Source of the DNA: Bacteroidota bacterium | Lineage (GTDB): Bacteria; Bacteroidota; Bacteroidia; Bacteroidales; DTGW01 | Direction of reading: 5' to 3' | Length of the DNA: 64,000 nucleotides | NCBI GenBank assembly: GCA_029550865.1 | Contig: JAKPGM010000046.1 | Span: 1 to 64,000 of the forward strand | Shown: positions 27,403 through 36,252 of the stretch, one piece after another | Layout of the letters: each line of letters starts with the position of its first letter | Numbering within the stretch: position 1 is the first letter of the stretch | Notes under the pieces: generated by a model | The model's database searches: none | The model's input: only the letters and a program-made list of their open reading frames with translations | Told to the model about the DNA's origin: nothing | Translations under genes and position numbers: made by a program

Positions 27403-28125
27403 TTAGCTGTCCTGCAAGCAAGCCTTATAAGCCTTTACGGTATTTTCGAGACCCAGATAAAGGGCATCGGAAATGAGGGCATGTCCTATAGATACTTCGG
27501 CTAAAAATGGTATGTTTTGCTTGAGGTATCGAAGGTTTTGCAGGTTCAGGTCGTGACCAGCGTTCACACCCAGTCCACAACGTTGGGCAACGTTAGCAGC
27601 TTCGACGTAGGGAGCAACTGCTTTTTGAGGGTCCAGAGGGTAGGCCGATGCATAGGGTTCGGTGTACAATTCAATACGGTCGGCACCTGTTTCGGCAGCA
27701 GCTTCCACCATCTTAATCACCGGATCGACAAAAATTGATACGCGAATACCATATTTTTTAAACTCTTTTACTACATCGGTGAGAAAGGCTTTGTGAGTTA
27801 CGGTATCCCAACCCTGATTCGAGGTGATAGCATCGTGTGCATCAGGAACAAGCGTAACCTGATCAGGAACTACATCGGTTATCAGCTGTATAAATTTCTC
27901 GGTAGGATTGCCCTCAATATTAAATTCGGTGGTAATGACTTTTTTTAAATCATAAACATCATTGACACAGATATGTCTTCCATCGGGACGTGGGTGAACG
28001 GTAATACCATCGGCACCGAATCCCTGAATGCGGATGGCGGCTTCCACAACATTTGGTATATTTCCGCCGCGAGAATTGCGTATGGTCGCAATTTTGTTTA
28101 TATTTACACTTAAATGCGTTTTCAT
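27403..28125 (-). CDS. pdxJ: Pyridoxine 5'-phosphate synthase
   Basis: The ATG at 28125 gives a 240-residue TIM barrel; an ATG two codons earlier is possible. Family marks are [17 protein letters not shown] (start), [14 protein letters not shown] (active-site His and Arg), [14 protein letters not shown] and [13 protein letters not shown] (catalytic His). It condenses 3-amino-2-oxopropyl phosphate with DXP. It diverges from the CBS gene across a compact promoter region with two abutting -7 boxes. Confidence 0.95.
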   Translation of the reverse strand: MKTHLSVNINKIATIRNSRGGNIPNVVEAAIRIQGFGADGITVHPRPDGRHICVNDVYDLKKVITTEFNIEGNPTEKFIQLITDVVPDQVTLVPDAHDAITSNQGWDTVTHKAFLTDVVKEFKKYGIRVSIFVDPVIKMVEAAAETGADRIELYTEPYASAYPLDPQKAVAPYVEAANVAQRCGLGVNAGHDLNLQNLRYLKQNIPFLAEVSIGHALISDALYLGLENTVKAYKACLQDS

Positions 28126-28148
28126 TATCATTGGATTTCGAAAATAAA

Positions 28149-28164
28149 TACTTTTGCAAAGGTA
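28149..28164. promoter_or_regulatory. Back-to-back -7 boxes for pdxJ and the CBS-nadK operon
   Basis: TACTTTTG (28149-28156) on the plus strand is directly followed by CAAAGGTA (28157-28164), which reads TACCTTTG on the minus strand. Both fit TAnnTTTG, and together they form an imperfect palindrome. Each lies 25-32 bases from its gene start. No TTTG sits at the usual -33 distance on either side. Confidence 0.5.
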
Positions 28165-28187
28165 TAGAAATACTTAAGATAAAAGGG

Positions 28188-28853
28188 ATGTTTGCCAAAG
28201 AAATTATGTCGGATGTTATTCCTGCCCTCCGTACCTCCGATACGGGCTTAAAAGCCCTATCGTATATGGATATCTTTCGTATTTCGCACATGCCTATTGT
28301 CAATAATCTCGAGTTTCTTGGGCTTATATCCGACAAAGACATTTATGACCTGAACATGGCCGATGAACCACTGGGAAATCATGCCCTGTCATTGCAACGT
28401 CCCTATGTACTAGCTAATCAGCATATTTATCAGGTTGTTGAACAGGTGGCCAGGCTCGATTTGACAGTTATTCCTGTACTTGACGAGAAAAAATACTATC
28501 TGGGAGTCATTACCTTGCATTCCCTGGTAAAATATTTTGCCGAATTACTTGCAGTTAAAAACCCCGGGGCTATCATTGTTCTGGAGCTTAACATGAACGA
28601 TTATTCGCTGGCTCATATTTCACAAATTGTTGAAAGTAACGATGCTAAGATTCTCAGCATGTACATTTCCAGTAGTCCCGATACTACAAAGGTTGATGTG
28701 ACGCTAAAACTGAACGTCACGGATATGACTTCAATTATTCAAACTTTTAACCGCTATAACTATATTATTAAGGCCTCTTTCATGGAAAGTGATGCCATGA
28801 ATCAACTGCTTGATGATAGATACGAATTGTTTATGCGTTTCTTGAATATTTAA
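28188..28853 (+). CDS. CBS-domain protein
   Basis: The ATG at 28188 gives 221 residues starting MFAKEIMSDVIPALRTSD; the long open frame upstream overlaps pdxJ on the other strand and is not coding. Two CBS motifs fill the first 125 residues (SHMPIVNNLEFLGLISDKDIY and LTVIPVLDEKKYYLGVITLHSLV). The C-terminal 90 residues resemble an ACT-like regulatory fold (ILELNMNDYSLAHISQIVESND as INDIVIDUAL strands). CBS pairs bind adenosyl ligands. In Bacteroidota this gene regularly precedes nadK, which suggests a link with NAD(P) or ATP sensing. Confidence 0.82.
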   Translation: MFAKEIMSDVIPALRTSDTGLKALSYMDIFRISHMPIVNNLEFLGLISDKDIYDLNMADEPLGNHALSLQRPYVLANQHIYQVVEQVARLDLTVIPVLDEKKYYLGVITLHSLVKYFAELLAVKNPGAIIVLELNMNDYSLAHISQIVESNDAKILSMYISSSPDTTKVDVTLKLNVTDMTSIIQTFNRYNYIIKASFMESDAMNQLLDDRYELFMRFLNI

Positions 28854-28990
28854 GGCATGAAACAAACCTTTGGAAAAGTTAATCCTGGTAAATGCGAAAA
28901 TGTTATTACCTGTATGCTTGAAAGAGTGAGGTGCTTATTACTTGTGAGGTCTATTTTACCATTTCTATATATCTAAAAATTTTTTTATAG

Positions 28991-29869
28991 ATGAAGGTTG
29001 CTATTTTTGGACGTCGTATAGATCCTGCCTACAAAGAGGGAATTGATATATTTTTCTCGAGCATAAAAAAATATCATCTAAACCTTTATCTACATGAAAA
29101 ATTTGTAGAACATCTGGCTGGAATGGGGGTGGCTTTATCTTTTGAATATAATCTTTTCAGCCAGGCTCAAGATATTACTTCAGATTTTAAACTTTTTTTC
29201 AGTCTGGGCGGAGATGGTACCTTATTGGAATCGATTCGGTATGTGCAGGATAAAGGGATACCCATTGCAGGGATTAATACGGGACGACTGGGATTTCTGG
29301 CTAATATTTCGCAGGATGAGATTGAAGAATCGGTGTCGATGTTGGTAGAGGGGAAGTATTGTATCGACAGTCGTACTCTGTTGAGTTTTCATTGCGAGAA
29401 CAATCCTTTTTTTGCATTCCCGTATGCCTTAAATGAGATTACCATACAGAAACACGATACTTCGTTGATTTCCATTGAGACAACGATTGATGGAGAGGAA
29501 GTGAATCGGTATTGGGCAGATGGGTTGATTCTTTCAACCCCAACGGGTTCCACTGCCTATTCGTTGAGTACGGGTGGTCCCATTGTGTCGCCAGATGTTA
29601 AGGCTATTATTATTGCCCCTATTGCCTCACATAATCTTTCGGTACGACCGCTTATTATCCCGCACCATCAAACCATAGGACTACGGGCTTCTTCGCGATC
29701 GGGGAAGTACCTGGTAACGCTTGATTCGCAGTCCAAGGTGTTTGACTGTGATTACCTGCTCGAAGTTCATCTTGCACCTTTTGAGATTGCTCTCGCCTGT
29801 TTGCCCAATCACTCGTTTTTTCAAACTATTCGTAAAAAACTCATGTGGGGGGTTGATATTCGCAACTAA
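28991..29869 (+). CDS. nadK: NAD kinase
   Basis: The 292-residue enzyme makes NADP from NAD with ATP or polyphosphate. It shows the GGDGT motif in FSLGGDGTLLES (about 75-86), the NTGRLGFLAN segment and the conserved WADGLILSTPTGSTAYSLSTGGP region (about 178-200). It is rightward in a CBS-nadK-porG order, with 137 bases after the CBS gene. The ppk2 gene elsewhere in the window means polyphosphate metabolism is present, but phosphate donor use cannot be told. Confidence 0.96.
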   Translation: MKVAIFGRRIDPAYKEGIDIFFSSIKKYHLNLYLHEKFVEHLAGMGVALSFEYNLFSQAQDITSDFKLFFSLGGDGTLLESIRYVQDKGIPIAGINTGRLGFLANISQDEIEESVSMLVEGKYCIDSRTLLSFHCENNPFFAFPYALNEITIQKHDTSLISIETTIDGEEVNRYWADGLILSTPTGSTAYSLSTGGPIVSPDVKAIIIAPIASHNLSVRPLIIPHHQTIGLRASSRSGKYLVTLDSQSKVFDCDYLLEVHLAPFEIALACLPNHSFFQTIRKKLMWGVDIRN

Positions 29870-29896
29870 TTGCCAACCAAAAATATATTATTTTGT

Positions 29897-29904
29897 TATT
29901 TTTG
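29897..29904 (+). promoter_or_regulatory. Candidate -7 box of the porG-like gene
   Basis: TATTTTTG fits TAnnTTTG and lies 20 bases before the ATG at 29925. There is no clear -33 box, and the gene could also be read from the nadK transcript. Confidence 0.3.
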
Positions 29905-29924
29905 TAAAGCAAAGCAAAATATCG

Positions 29925-30698
29925 ATGCGTAAATGTCTGATCATATTTTTTTTATTATTGTTGAGTCATACCGCAATGGCTCAGCGCTGGAAGATCACGC
30001 GCTATGAGGCTATTGCAGGGATAGGCTTTGCTAATTATTTTGGCGATATCGGAGGCACTTCGCCTACTAAAAACAACTTGTTTGGTTTGCGCGATATCAA
30101 CCTGCTCACGACACGTCCCGCTCTGATGGTAGGTGCAAGATATAAGACTTCTGAGGTAAATGCCATAAAACTTAATCTTGTACTTCTTATGATTAGTGGT
30201 ACGGATAAAGGTGGAGATAATGCCTATCGCGGGTACCGTTTTAATACCTTCGGGCTTGAACATACGCTACAATACGAACATGCTATTATTAAAGAGGAAC
30301 GACGTCGTTCTTCGTTTGCTATTTATAATCGGCGTGGGTTGCTTAGTACTTATTCCAACAAAGGGTTATATGTTTTTGGAGGGTTAGGTGGGATAGTGCA
30401 TTATACGGGCATTAAACGCAATTCGAGTGACTATGTGCCTCGCATCGATATTGTGAAAGATGGATTTCATTATGCTGCAACTGCCCTGGGGGGAGTGATG
30501 GTAAAATTGATTTATGATAATCGCTATGCATTCAGTGCAGAAATAGGTCTGCGGTATGTCTTTTCCGATTACCTTGATGGTTTTTCAACCTCGGTTTCTC
30601 GTTTTAATGATATTTACTATTACACCAATTTTAGTATTATTTATCGTATTAAAACTTCCCGGAAAGGTTATCCTATTCTCTTTAGAAGATATTATTAG
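29925..30698 (+). CDS. PorG-like (DUF6089) outer-membrane protein
   Basis: The ATG at 29925 opens a signal peptide (MRKCLIIFFLLLLSHTAMA) and a 257-residue product with alternating strands and aromatic ends, as expected of a beta-barrel (YEAIAGIGFANYFGDIGG, GLYVFGGLGGIVHY, SAEIGLRYVFSDYLDGFS). This is the DUF6089 family, which includes PorG of the type IX secretion machinery in Porphyromonas. The CBS-nadK-porG order is common in Bacteroidota and is usually followed by uppS and bamA; here a terminator follows instead. Direct T9SS function is inferred from the family. Confidence 0.8.
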   Translation: MRKCLIIFFLLLLSHTAMAQRWKITRYEAIAGIGFANYFGDIGGTSPTKNNLFGLRDINLLTTRPALMVGARYKTSEVNAIKLNLVLLMISGTDKGGDNAYRGYRFNTFGLEHTLQYEHAIIKEERRRSSFAIYNRRGLLSTYSNKGLYVFGGLGGIVHYTGIKRNSSDYVPRIDIVKDGFHYAATALGGVMVKLIYDNRYAFSAEIGLRYVFSDYLDGFSTSVSRFNDIYYYTNFSIIYRIKTSRKGYPILFRRYY

Positions 30699-30724
30699 CG
30701 TATTGGGTTGTTTATTTATAAAAC

Positions 30725-30763
30725 CACGGACAGGTTAAATGCACCTGTCCGTGATTATTTTTT
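30725..30763. terminator. Intrinsic terminator between porG-like gene and GH94 gene
   Basis: The arms cacggacaggt (30725-30735) and acctgtccgtg (30743-30753) form a perfect 11-bp stem with a 7-base loop, followed by attatttttt. The two flanking genes converge on it, so it may end both. Confidence 0.9.
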
Positions 30764-33203
30764 AGCCCATTACCACTTCAACGTGATATGTTTTACCAGC
30801 TGGTTGGATGGGAATGAGGTTTCCTTTAAGTTCTTTTCCATCGAGGGTAATTTTACTTACACCCTTTTGTACCCCTGAGGGATTTTTTACTTCAATTTGG
30901 TAGGTGGCCCCCCTGAATTTTCGGGTAATTGTATATCCTTTCCATTCCGAGGGGATACAGGGGTCGATAATCAGGCCATCGTAATCGGGCTGTATTCCCA
31001 ATATGTACTGAGTAATGGCATAAAAGTTCCAGGCAGCTGTACCGGTAAGCCATGAATTTTTAGCTTCACCTGGGCGATAAGCGTCCTTGCCTGCTATCAT
31101 TTGCGAGTATACGTAGGGTTCGGTTTTATGTAAATCGCTGATATCCTCAAGGTAGGCAGGACAAATTTTCTTGTAGTATTCCCAGGCTCTGTCGCCTCTG
31201 CCTATTTTGGTTTCGCCGATCATGATCCAGGGATTGTTATGACAGAAAATACCTGCATTTTCTTTATATCCGGCTGGATAACTCGATATTTCGCCATATT
31301 CGATGTAATACCGGGAAAAAGCTGGTTGATTGAGCACAATTCCATATTCGCAATCGAGGTATTTTTTGACCGAGTCGAGCGCTTTGTGACAAAGCCCCTC
31401 CTCTTTGCCAATTTCGGCCATGGTACACCATCCTTGCGATTCAATGAATATTTTTCCCTCTTCGTTTTCTTTACTACCTACCTTACGTCCATAATAGTCG
31501 TAGGCCCGAATAAACCATTCGCCGTCCCAGCCATATTTCTTAACGGCTTCGATCATTTTTTCGACATGCGACATTGCGCGTTGGGCTTCTTCGTGTTTAC
31601 CCAGTTTCTGACACAGTTTTGCATATTCTTTACCGTATACAACGAATAGTCCAGCAATCATTACCGATTCGGCTTTCGAACCTTCGGTTTTGTTTTCAGT
31701 AGTCTGGAACGATTCATCGGGGTTGGTTGAGAAGCAGTTGAGATTAAGGCAATCGTTCCAGTCGGCTCGGCCAATAAGGGGTAGACCGTTTGGTCCAAGG
31801 TTGTTGATCACATGGTCGAACGATACTTTCAGATGGTCGAACATGGATTTTGCAATAGCAGGGTTGTTGTCGAAGGGAACCATTTCGTCGAGGATGGAAA
31901 AGTCGCCTGTTTCCTTAATATAGCTAATGGTACCCAGAATAAGCCACAGGGGATCGTCGTTGAAACCGCTGCCAATATCATTGTTGCCACGTTTGGTGAG
32001 TGGCTGATATTGGTGGTAACAGCTACCGTCGGGGAACTGGGTGGAGGCAATGTCGATGATACGCTCGCGCGCCCGCTCGGGAATTTGATGAACAAAGCCA
32101 ATGAGATCCTGATTGGAGTCGCGAAAACCCATGCCACGTCCAATGCCCGATTCAAAAAATGAGGCCGAACGGGAGAAGTTGAAGGTGATCATGCATTGGT
32201 ATTGATTCCAGATATTGACCATTCGGTCGAGTTTTTCATCGTGCGAACGGACGTTGAAAATACTTAGCAGGTTATCCCAGTACTTTTTCAACTCTGCCAA
32301 TGCGGCATCGACCTGTTGGGGTGTTTGAAAACGAGCAATGGTTTCTTTGGCTCGCTTTTTATTGATAACTCCTTTGCTTTCCCATTTTTCTTCCTCGGGA
32401 TTTTCGACGTATCCCAGCACAAAAATAAGATCTTTACTTTCGCCAGGCTGTAGGTCTATTTCGAGATAATGAGAGGCAATGGGCGACCAACCATGTGCTT
32501 CCGACATTCGCGGTTTGCCTTCAAGCACAGCTTGCGGTTCATCAAAACCATTGTATAGGCCAAAGAAGCTCTCCCTATCGGTATCGTATCCCTGAATAGA
32601 AACATTTGCAGCTGCATAGTATGCATAGTGATTGCGACGTTCCTTGTATTCGGTCTTGTGGTAAAGCACCAAACCCTCAATTTCAACTTCGCCCGTGGAT
32701 AGGTTACGCTGAAAATTTTCCATGTCGGTAGCAGCATTCCAAAGAGCCCATTCCACAAATGTGAAAAGTTTCAGCTTTTTGGACGTTGAAGTCTCGTTGG
32801 TTAATGTAACTTTATGAACTTCAGCCCATGTTTTCAAGGGGACAAAGAATAAAACTTTTGCTTTTACGCCATTTTTACTACCGGCAATGATGGTGTAGTT
32901 CATGCCATGTCGACATTCGTAGCTGTCGAGGGGAGTTTTTACGGGTTTCCAGGCGGGCGACCAAATGGTATCGCCGTCTTTGATATAAAAATATCTGCCC
33001 CCTGCATCCATGGGTACGTTATTGTACCTGTATCGCAGGATTCGGCGAAATTTAGCATCCTTGTAAAAACAGTATCCTCCGCCAAAGTTTGAGATTAGCG
33101 AGAAGAAATCTTCCGTGCCCAGATAATTAATCCATGGCCAGGGAGTTTGCGGATTGGTAATAACATACTCCCTTGATTGATCATCAAAAAATCCATACTT
33201 CAT
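30762..33203 (-). CDS. Cellobiose phosphorylase (GH94 family)
   Basis: The 813-residue protein has the usual length for the family, an N-terminal beta-sandwich and a C-terminal helical catalytic barrel. It shows [20 protein letters not shown] (about 353-372) and [17 protein letters not shown] (about 475-491); the Asp in R-A-D-W-N-D is probably the general acid. The enzyme splits cellobiose with phosphate into glucose 1-phosphate and glucose in the cytoplasm. No signal peptide is seen. It is leftward, 20 bases after recJ, with no sugar transporter or glycosidase next to it. Other beta-1,4-linked disaccharides cannot be excluded. Confidence 0.9.
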   Translation of the reverse strand: MKYGFFDDQSREYVITNPQTPWPWINYLGTEDFFSLISNFGGGYCFYKDAKFRRILRYRYNNVPMDAGGRYFYIKDGDTIWSPAWKPVKTPLDSYECRHGMNYTIIAGSKNGVKAKVLFFVPLKTWAEVHKVTLTNETSTSKKLKLFTFVEWALWNAATDMENFQRNLSTGEVEIEGLVLYHKTEYKERRNHYAYYAAANVSIQGYDTDRESFFGLYNGFDEPQAVLEGKPRMSEAHGWSPIASHYLEIDLQPGESKDLIFVLGYVENPEEEKWESKGVINKKRAKETIARFQTPQQVDAALAELKKYWDNLLSIFNVRSHDEKLDRMVNIWNQYQCMITFNFSRSASFFESGIGRGMGFRDSNQDLIGFVHQIPERARERIIDIASTQFPDGSCYHQYQPLTKRGNNDIGSGFNDDPLWLILGTISYIKETGDFSILDEMVPFDNNPAIAKSMFDHLKVSFDHVINNLGPNGLPLIGRADWNDCLNLNCFSTNPDESFQTTENKTEGSKAESVMIAGLFVVYGKEYAKLCQKLGKHEEAQRAMSHVEKMIEAVKKYGWDGEWFIRAYDYYGRKVGSKENEEGKIFIESQGWCTMAEIGKEEGLCHKALDSVKKYLDCEYGIVLNQPAFSRYYIEYGEISSYPAGYKENAGIFCHNNPWIMIGETKIGRGDRAWEYYKKICPAYLEDISDLHKTEPYVYSQMIAGKDAYRPGEAKNSWLTGTAAWNFYAITQYILGIQPDYDGLIIDPCIPSEWKGYTITRKFRGATYQIEVKNPSGVQKGVSKITLDGKELKGNLIPIQPAGKTYHVEVVMG

Positions 33204-33223
33204 AGGTGGTGAATTTAAGTTTC

Positions 33224-34993
33224 TCAGTTATTTTGCTTCAATTTTGTCATATTGTTTTTAATTTCTGTGATTAATTTTTTGTCTGGCTTAATATCTTTGA
33301 TTCGCAATTGAATGCTTTTTTGTCCTCTGTATTCGTTTTCTTCGATGCAGTAGCAAATGTCGAATGGGGTTCCGTTGGCAATTTCGGGGTATAAATGGGC
33401 AAGGTTGAATCCAATAGCTGAGTATGGCTTAAAAGGTTCGTCTTCGTGCAGCAGGTTTAGCTTTAGATGTTCTTTTTGCGAGCCCACCGGTCGACCGGTT
33501 CCGTTGTCGACTACGTTTTCGGTAAAAAACACCGGCATCATGTTCTCTGGACCAAAGGGCTCAAATTGCTTCAGAATGCGTAAAAATTTTGGAGAAATAT
33601 CTTTAAGTTTAAGTTCCATATCTATTTCAATAGAGGGAACCAACTGTTCTTGAAGAATGTTTTCAGTTACAACCTGTTCAAATTGTTTTTGAAAGGCAGC
33701 AAAGTTTTCTTTTCGAAGCGTAAGGCCTGCTGCATACATGTGACCTCCAAAGCTTTCGAGCAAGTGGCTGCAACTCTCAATAGCCCGATACAGATCGAAA
33801 CCCGGAACCGACCTGGCAGAACCTGTTATGAGTCCGTTGGAGTCGGTAAAAACAATGGTGGGCCGATAATAACTTTCGATTAATCGCGAAGCCACAATGC
33901 CAATCACACCTTTATGCCAGGTGGGTTTGTATACTACCGTAGTGCGTCGGTTTTGAAGTTCCTTGTTTGATGCAATCATTTCAAGGGCTTCTCGGGTGAT
34001 GGTGGCATCGATATTTTTACGCGTATTATTGAAGTCATTAATAAGATCCCCTTTGTCTAAGGCGACCTTTTCATCTTCGGCTATGAGCAGTTCAACCGAT
34101 GATTTTCCAGTGTCGATACGACCCGCAGCATTGATGCGTGGTCCTATTTTGAATACTATGTCATCGATGCAAATATTTTTGCCCTCGATACCGGCAATGG
34201 AAATGATAGCCTTGAGTCCACTACGTGGGTTAGTATTTAGTTTTTTAAGCCCATAATGAGCCAGTATACGGTTTTCACCGGTAATGGGAACGATATCGGA
34301 TGCTATGCTTACAGCTACAAGGTCTAAAAACTCATATAAATTTTGGGGGTCGATATTGTTTTTCTGACAATAAGCTTGAAGTAATTTAAATCCAACGCCA
34401 CAACCTGATAATTCTTTGTAGGGATAGTTGCAATCGGGGCGTTTGGGGTCAAGGACGGCAACTGCTGCTGGTAATTTATTTCCAGCGGTATGATGGTCGC
34501 AGATGATAAAATCTATTCCTTTTTGTTGGGCATAGGCCACTTTTTTAACGGCTTTAATGCCGCAGTCGAGTGAGATAATCAGCGTTACTCCCTGAAAAGC
34601 TGCATGGTCAATCCCCTTAAATGATATACCATATCCTTCGGTGTATCGATCGGGAATGTAATAAGTAAGGTGAGGGGTAAATTGTTTTAAAAAGCTTAAA
34701 AATAAAGAAACGGCTGTGGTTCCGTCGACGTCGTAATCGCCATAAATCATGATTTTTTCCTTATTCTTAATAGCCTTTTCCAGACGAATGACGGCAGCCT
34801 CCATGTCTTTCATCAGAAAGGGATCGTGTAGGTCGGATAAACTGGGTCGAAAAAATGTTTTTGCCTGTTCGAAGGTAGTAATTCCCCTTTGTACAAGAAG
34901 GTTTGCAACAGGATACTCCACCCCCAAAACTTCCATAATGTGCTTTACTGCAAAAGGTTGACCTTGTTCTTTGATGATCCAGTTTTTTTCCAT
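33224..34993 (-). CDS. recJ: Single-stranded-DNA-specific exonuclease RecJ
   Basis: The 589-residue protein has the DHH-family motifs [14 protein letters not shown] (about 82-95), [17 protein letters not shown] (about 162-169) and the DHHA1 motif [14 protein letters not shown] (about 412-425), followed by the OB-fold C-terminal part. It degrades ssDNA 5' to 3' in recombination and repair. The length is typical of the Bacteroidota form. It starts a leftward pair with the GH94 gene. Confidence 0.95.
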   Translation of the reverse strand: MEKNWIIKEQGQPFAVKHIMEVLGVEYPVANLLVQRGITTFEQAKTFFRPSLSDLHDPFLMKDMEAAVIRLEKAIKNKEKIMIYGDYDVDGTTAVSLFLSFLKQFTPHLTYYIPDRYTEGYGISFKGIDHAAFQGVTLIISLDCGIKAVKKVAYAQQKGIDFIICDHHTAGNKLPAAVAVLDPKRPDCNYPYKELSGCGVGFKLLQAYCQKNNIDPQNLYEFLDLVAVSIASDIVPITGENRILAHYGLKKLNTNPRSGLKAIISIAGIEGKNICIDDIVFKIGPRINAAGRIDTGKSSVELLIAEDEKVALDKGDLINDFNNTRKNIDATITREALEMIASNKELQNRRTTVVYKPTWHKGVIGIVASRLIESYYRPTIVFTDSNGLITGSARSVPGFDLYRAIESCSHLLESFGGHMYAAGLTLRKENFAAFQKQFEQVVTENILQEQLVPSIEIDMELKLKDISPKFLRILKQFEPFGPENMMPVFFTENVVDNGTGRPVGSQKEHLKLNLLHEDEPFKPYSAIGFNLAHLYPEIANGTPFDICYCIEENEYRGQKSIQLRIKDIKPDKKLITEIKNNMTKLKQNN

Positions 34994-35257
34994 GCTTGCA
35001 CAATATCAGGGTGGCAAATTTTGACCTTCCAAAGATACACAATCCGATGGTTTCGTATATGCTTTCAATGATGATTTTTCGCATGTCAAGATTCATATTG
35101 GTGCCTGTAAAAGTAGCAAAGCCCTACCATATCTACTTAAAGTTATTTTTACACCTATATGGTCACAGATAGCCATGGATTAAATTTTTTTCATAAATTG
35201 GCATGTTGATGAACAATTGGTAAAGAAACGGGTTTTAAAAAAATAAAGGGAGAGTCT

Positions 35258-35947
35258 ATGCGCATACATATTTTACAGCACGAGTTGTTTGAGGAACCTG
35301 GATATATTTTGCAGTGGGCTCAGGAAAGGCATTTTGAAGTGAGCTTTACGCGGTTTCATATGCTTGAGAGTCTGCCAGATCACAGTGCTTATGATATGCT
35401 GGTGATTATGGGTGGTCCAATGAGTGTGCATGACGAGGATAAATACCTGTGGTTGTCGGGCGAAAAAGAATTTATTCGTCAGGCAATTGCAGCCAATAAA
35501 AAGATTGTGGGGGTATGCCTGGGTAGTCAGCTATTGGCACAGGTAATGGGATCCAGGGTTTATCGTAATCGTTGGAAAGAAATTGGGTTTTATGATGTGT
35601 TTCGAACCGATACCGTACACCCGGTTCTCGAAGGGCTTCCCTCCCAATTTACCGCTTTTCATTGGCATGGCGATACCTATGACCTTCCACCAGGGTGTGT
35701 GCTGTTATACCGTTCAGAGGCTTGTGAAAATCAGGCCTATATATGGCAAAATCGGGTGTTAGGATTACAGTTTCATCTCGAAGTAACCCCCGAATTACTT
35801 CATCTTTTTTTGGACAGTGCCGATGAAGAATTACAGGAGAATAGCCCATTTATTCAGTCTGCTGCTGAAATGTTGAAAAAAAAGCATATTTTGCCAGAAA
35901 TCAATGGTATATTGGGGCGAATGATTGATAATTTCATCCGAAATTAA
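35258..35947 (+). CDS. Class I glutamine amidotransferase-like protein (GMP-synthase-like)
   Basis: The 229-residue protein has the triad of the class I glutaminase fold: nucleophile Cys in GVCLGSQLLAQ (about 88), His and Glu in LQFHLEVTPELL (about 170-172). Proteins of this size occur as stand-alone domains related to the GMP-synthase amidotransferase and to peptidase-like relatives; substrate is unknown. The last codons (N-F-I-R-N-stop) are written by the ttcatccgaaattaa that begins repeat copy C, so the C-terminus may have been reshaped by the repeat. It is monocistronic. Confidence 0.85.
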   Translation: MRIHILQHELFEEPGYILQWAQERHFEVSFTRFHMLESLPDHSAYDMLVIMGGPMSVHDEDKYLWLSGEKEFIRQAIAANKKIVGVCLGSQLLAQVMGSRVYRNRWKEIGFYDVFRTDTVHPVLEGLPSQFTAFHWHGDTYDLPPGCVLLYRSEACENQAYIWQNRVLGLQFHLEVTPELLHLFLDSADEELQENSPFIQSAAEMLKKKHILPEINGILGRMIDNFIRN

Positions 35948-36075
35948 TTTTAATTTTTTTTTAATGGCCGGATGGAACTCGCATGTGATGAGCTTTCTAC
36001 ACATAGGCAAGTTCGAAACTGATAAATATTTTCATACTCGTTTGTGAATACTGCTATACATGCTCGTTTCATCCG
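35933..36075 (+). repeat. Nested-palindromic interspersed repeat, copy C
   Basis: The unit starts with ttcatccg (35933-35940), inside the last codons of the amidotransferase gene, continues with the A/T-rich leader and the core from 35969 (cggatggaactcgcatgt) to 36075 (ctcgtttcatccg). It is very close to copies A1 and A2. The left central arm reads gttcgaaact, so the inner hairpin is weaker than in A1. It lies between the amidotransferase gene and the metA promoter. Confidence 0.8.
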
Positions 36076-36195
36076 AATGTAATTTTTTAATAGGTTAGCA
36101 TGTTACCTGTCTTTGCCTGCATTGAAAGACATGGCAAAAGATAGCTTTGTGATTATGGAGGTTTCTTCGCTGTTTATCGTGTGGTCATAATTTGC
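36076..36195. other. Remaining gap before metA promoter
   Basis: After repeat copy C this stretch has no repeat, RNA gene or riboswitch-like fold that I can recognise. I looked for a SAM riboswitch before metA and saw no family signature. Confidence 0.4.
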
Positions 36196-36226
36196 TTTGT
36201 TGTTTCTTTCAAAGGCACTACTTTTG
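36196..36226 (+). promoter_or_regulatory. Bacteroidota-type promoter of metA
   Basis: TTTG at 36196-36199 and TACTTTTG at 36219-36226 are 19 bases apart, matching the -33/-7 consensus. The metA ATG is at 36253. Confidence 0.65.
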
Positions 36227-36252
36227 CATCAATTTTATAAAAATTACGAACT

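Noticed and set aside
28053-28187. N-terminal extension of the CBS protein
   Set aside because: The 45 added residues overlap pdxJ and the shared promoter region, and are unlike the family; the ATG at 28188 fits.
29721-29924. N-terminal extension of the PorG-like protein
   Set aside because: It lies inside nadK in another frame, and the ATG at 29925 opens a proper signal peptide.
36076-36252. SAM riboswitch before metA
   Set aside because: The leader between repeat copy C and metA shows no recognisable riboswitch helices, and the promoter leaves only about 20 bases of leader.
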